Source: Legionella qingyii (GTDB lineage: Bacteria > Pseudomonadota > Gammaproteobacteria > Legionellales > Legionellaceae). From it: a stretch of 35,895 nt of DNA. The notes below the pieces were generated by a model. That model worked only from the letters and a program-made list of their open reading frames with translations. It ran no database searches and had not been told where the DNA came from. Both the position numbers and the translations under genes were made by a program. The DNA lies in NCBI RefSeq assembly GCF_003184185.1, contig NZ_QHJG01000013.1, positions 1 through 35,895 on the forward strand, given 5' to 3'. Of the stretch, positions 34,660 to 35,895 are shown one piece after another. Each line of letters starts with the position of its first letter. Position 1 is the stretch's first letter.

Positions 34660-35529
34660 ATGTTACTTCGATGGAGCGCTGTAACCCTTTTGTTTTGCAT
34701 ACTGAATTCTCCATGTTTTGCAGAAGAAAAAGAAATTGCGATTACAATTGATGATTTACCCTTTGTTGGCTCTGGTGCTGCAACACCGGCAAGCTTGAAA
34801 AGAACCCAAGCCCGATTTATGGCTATAGTCAAAGCACTTGTTGACAATCAAGTCCCCGCTACTGGATTTGCAATTGGAGGTGCCATTCCGAAAAGTGAAT
34901 GGGATCTTCTGGAAACATTCCGCAATCAAGGTTTTGCTCTAGGAAATCATACTTATACTCATAAAAGCTTGAATAGTATGAGCGCAGATAAATACATTGC
35001 TGATATCGATCATGCTGATACGGTTTTAGCCCCTGTAATGACAGAACCTAAATATTTTCGCTACCCATACCTCGCTGAAGGGACTGGGCAAAAGAAACAA
35101 AAAGTGTATGACTACCTGGCTGCCCATCAATATACTATCGCTCCCGTAACAATCGACAGTAAAGATTATGAGTTTAATGCTCGTTTCTACAAAATTCCTT
35201 ATAGAAAAAGAGCTCAAAGTCTTCCAGCATTTAAAAAACGCTACCTGGCTTACATCTGGAAACAAACATTACTCGCAGAGCGAAGAGCAAAAAAAGTTGA
35301 TGGCCAACCCGTAAAACAAATCTTATTAATCCACGCAAACCTTCTTAACAGTTTATGTTTAGAAGATATTATTGAATTATATAGAAAAAATGGATACAAA
35401 TTCATAAGCTTGGCTGATGCTTTAAGAGACGATGCGGTTCAGCCATTGAATAGCAATACTGAAGCGTTAAATAGTGTTATACCACCGTTGCAAGGAAATT
35501 TGGAACAATCTACAGCAGATAAAAAATAA
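34660..35529 (+). CDS. secreted polysaccharide deacetylase (NodB domain)
   Basis: 289 residues. A signal peptide ends near CFA before EEKE (about residue 21). NodB motifs: TIDDLP with D31-D32, GNHTYTHKS with metal histidines 97 and 101, RYPYL with R134 and P136, and LLIHAN late in the chain. This is a carbohydrate esterase 4 enzyme removing N-acetyl groups in the envelope or outside the cell. Peptidoglycan or chito-oligosaccharide are the usual substrates; which applies is unknown. AGGGGA sits 7 bases before ATG. G/C-rich hairpins follow the stop. Confidence 0.9.
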   Translation: MLLRWSAVTLLFCILNSPCFAEEKEIAITIDDLPFVGSGAATPASLKRTQARFMAIVKALVDNQVPATGFAIGGAIPKSEWDLLETFRNQGFALGNHTYTHKSLNSMSADKYIADIDHADTVLAPVMTEPKYFRYPYLAEGTGQKKQKVYDYLAAHQYTIAPVTIDSKDYEFNARFYKIPYRKRAQSLPAFKKRYLAYIWKQTLLAERRAKKVDGQPVKQILLIHANLLNSLCLEDIIELYRKNGYKFISLADALRDDAVQPLNSNTEALNSVIPPLQGNLEQSTADKK

Positions 35530-35575
35530 CCATAACAGTTAATCTTATCGCATCCCGCATCCGCCCTTATGGACA

Positions 35576-35710
35576 CCTTCTCCCCACAGGGGAGAAGGGA
35601 AATACGTAAGTTATAAAGAAAATACGCTCCACCCCCTCTCCCAACAAAGAGAAAGGAAATACTTAAGTTTCTCAAGAAAAGTATTCCCCTCTCCCATTAT
35701 CGGGAGAGGG
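35576..35710. repeat. tandem CTCTCCC hairpin repeats
   Basis: Three G/C-rich hairpins come in series. CCTTCTCCCC/GGGGAGAAGG (35576-35598) is perfect, a worn one lies near 35630-35656, and CCCTCTCCC/GGGAGAGGG (35687-35710) is perfect. The spacers share GGAAATAC-TAAGTT and AAGAAAA blocks, so a unit of about 55 bases appears duplicated. They lie between convergent genes and may end both transcripts. Confidence 0.65.
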
Positions 35711-35726
35711 CTAGGGGTGAGGGTAA

Positions 35727-35836
35727 TTATCCAGAAATCAACTTATTTTTTTCTAAACGAGATATCGCTTGCTTGGGCAGGAGAATCCAGTAATGGCCAT
35801 GATTCTTCATATGTCCGGCGATTAAAGTTGCTTTGT
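35727..35836 (-). CDS. 3' end of an unidentified gene (cut by the contig end)
   Basis: The last 36 codons read KATLIAGHMKNHGHYWILLP, then KQAISRLEKNKLISG and stop. The composition is protein-like and the frame stays open to the poly-G run. No family can be named from so little. Confidence 0.5.

Positions 35837-35895
<59 letters not shown>

Overview
The window is AT-rich and gene-dense and looks like a chromosomal contig end from a Legionella-type gammaproteobacterium. This rests on base composition, a cytochrome bo3 operon, an AlkB-type hydroxylase, patatin and alpha/beta-hydrolase proteins of the sort Legionella exports, a DUF6969-like protein, and many decayed genes beside short repeats. 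The genus is inferred from gene content, not proven. The last 59 bases are an unbroken run of G, almost certainly a sequencing or assembly artefact.

Layout. 1-2.3 kb: an intact EAL phosphodiesterase beside a decayed second EAL gene. 2.5-4.9 kb: a large secreted protein with GH64/thaumatin-like features, then an outer-membrane barrel gene in ruins. 5.6-9.3 kb: a three-module flavin monooxygenase/DUF4166/SDR fusion and an exported small heat-shock protein. 9.5-13.2 kb: a possible small gene or RNA with a strong terminator, a frameshifted D-2-hydroxyacid dehydrogenase, a YgiD-type dioxygenase, a DsrE-like protein, and a GC-richer DUF2270 membrane protein. 13.5-16.8 kb: a large candidate effector hydrolase and a DUF6969-like protein. 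17.1-23.4 kb: an FNR-type regulator with all four cluster cysteines, a fatty acid desaturase and cyoABCD. The same FNR box, in opposite orientations, precedes the regulator and the desaturase-cyo block. 23.5-26.2 kb: trhP followed by a stand-alone chorismate mutase, then convergent alkB. 26.5-29.1 kb: a secreted GH64-like glucanase and a patatin. 29.3-32.4 kb: a three-gene cassette (BBE/cytokinin-dehydrogenase-like flavin oxidase, VOC protein, SRPBCC-like protein) and an acidic-tailed orphan. 32.6-34.4 kb: hipBA with a four-site operator array. 34.7-35.8 kb: a secreted polysaccharide deacetylase and the 3' end of one more gene.

Three copies of a 123-124 bp MITE with near-perfect terminal inverted repeats, each flanked by a 5-bp direct repeat, lie in the second half. 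One was inserted at the last codon of the patatin gene and adds a 14-residue tail. Another separates the outermost hip operator from the other three. A second, older dispersed repeat of about 50-75 bp occurs four times.

The most interesting functional links are: trhP with chorismate mutase (prephenate supply for tRNA wobble-uridine hydroxylation), the FNR box pair around the oxidase/desaturase block, the MITE effects on patatin and hipBA, and the uncharacterised oxidase/VOC/SRPBCC cassette.
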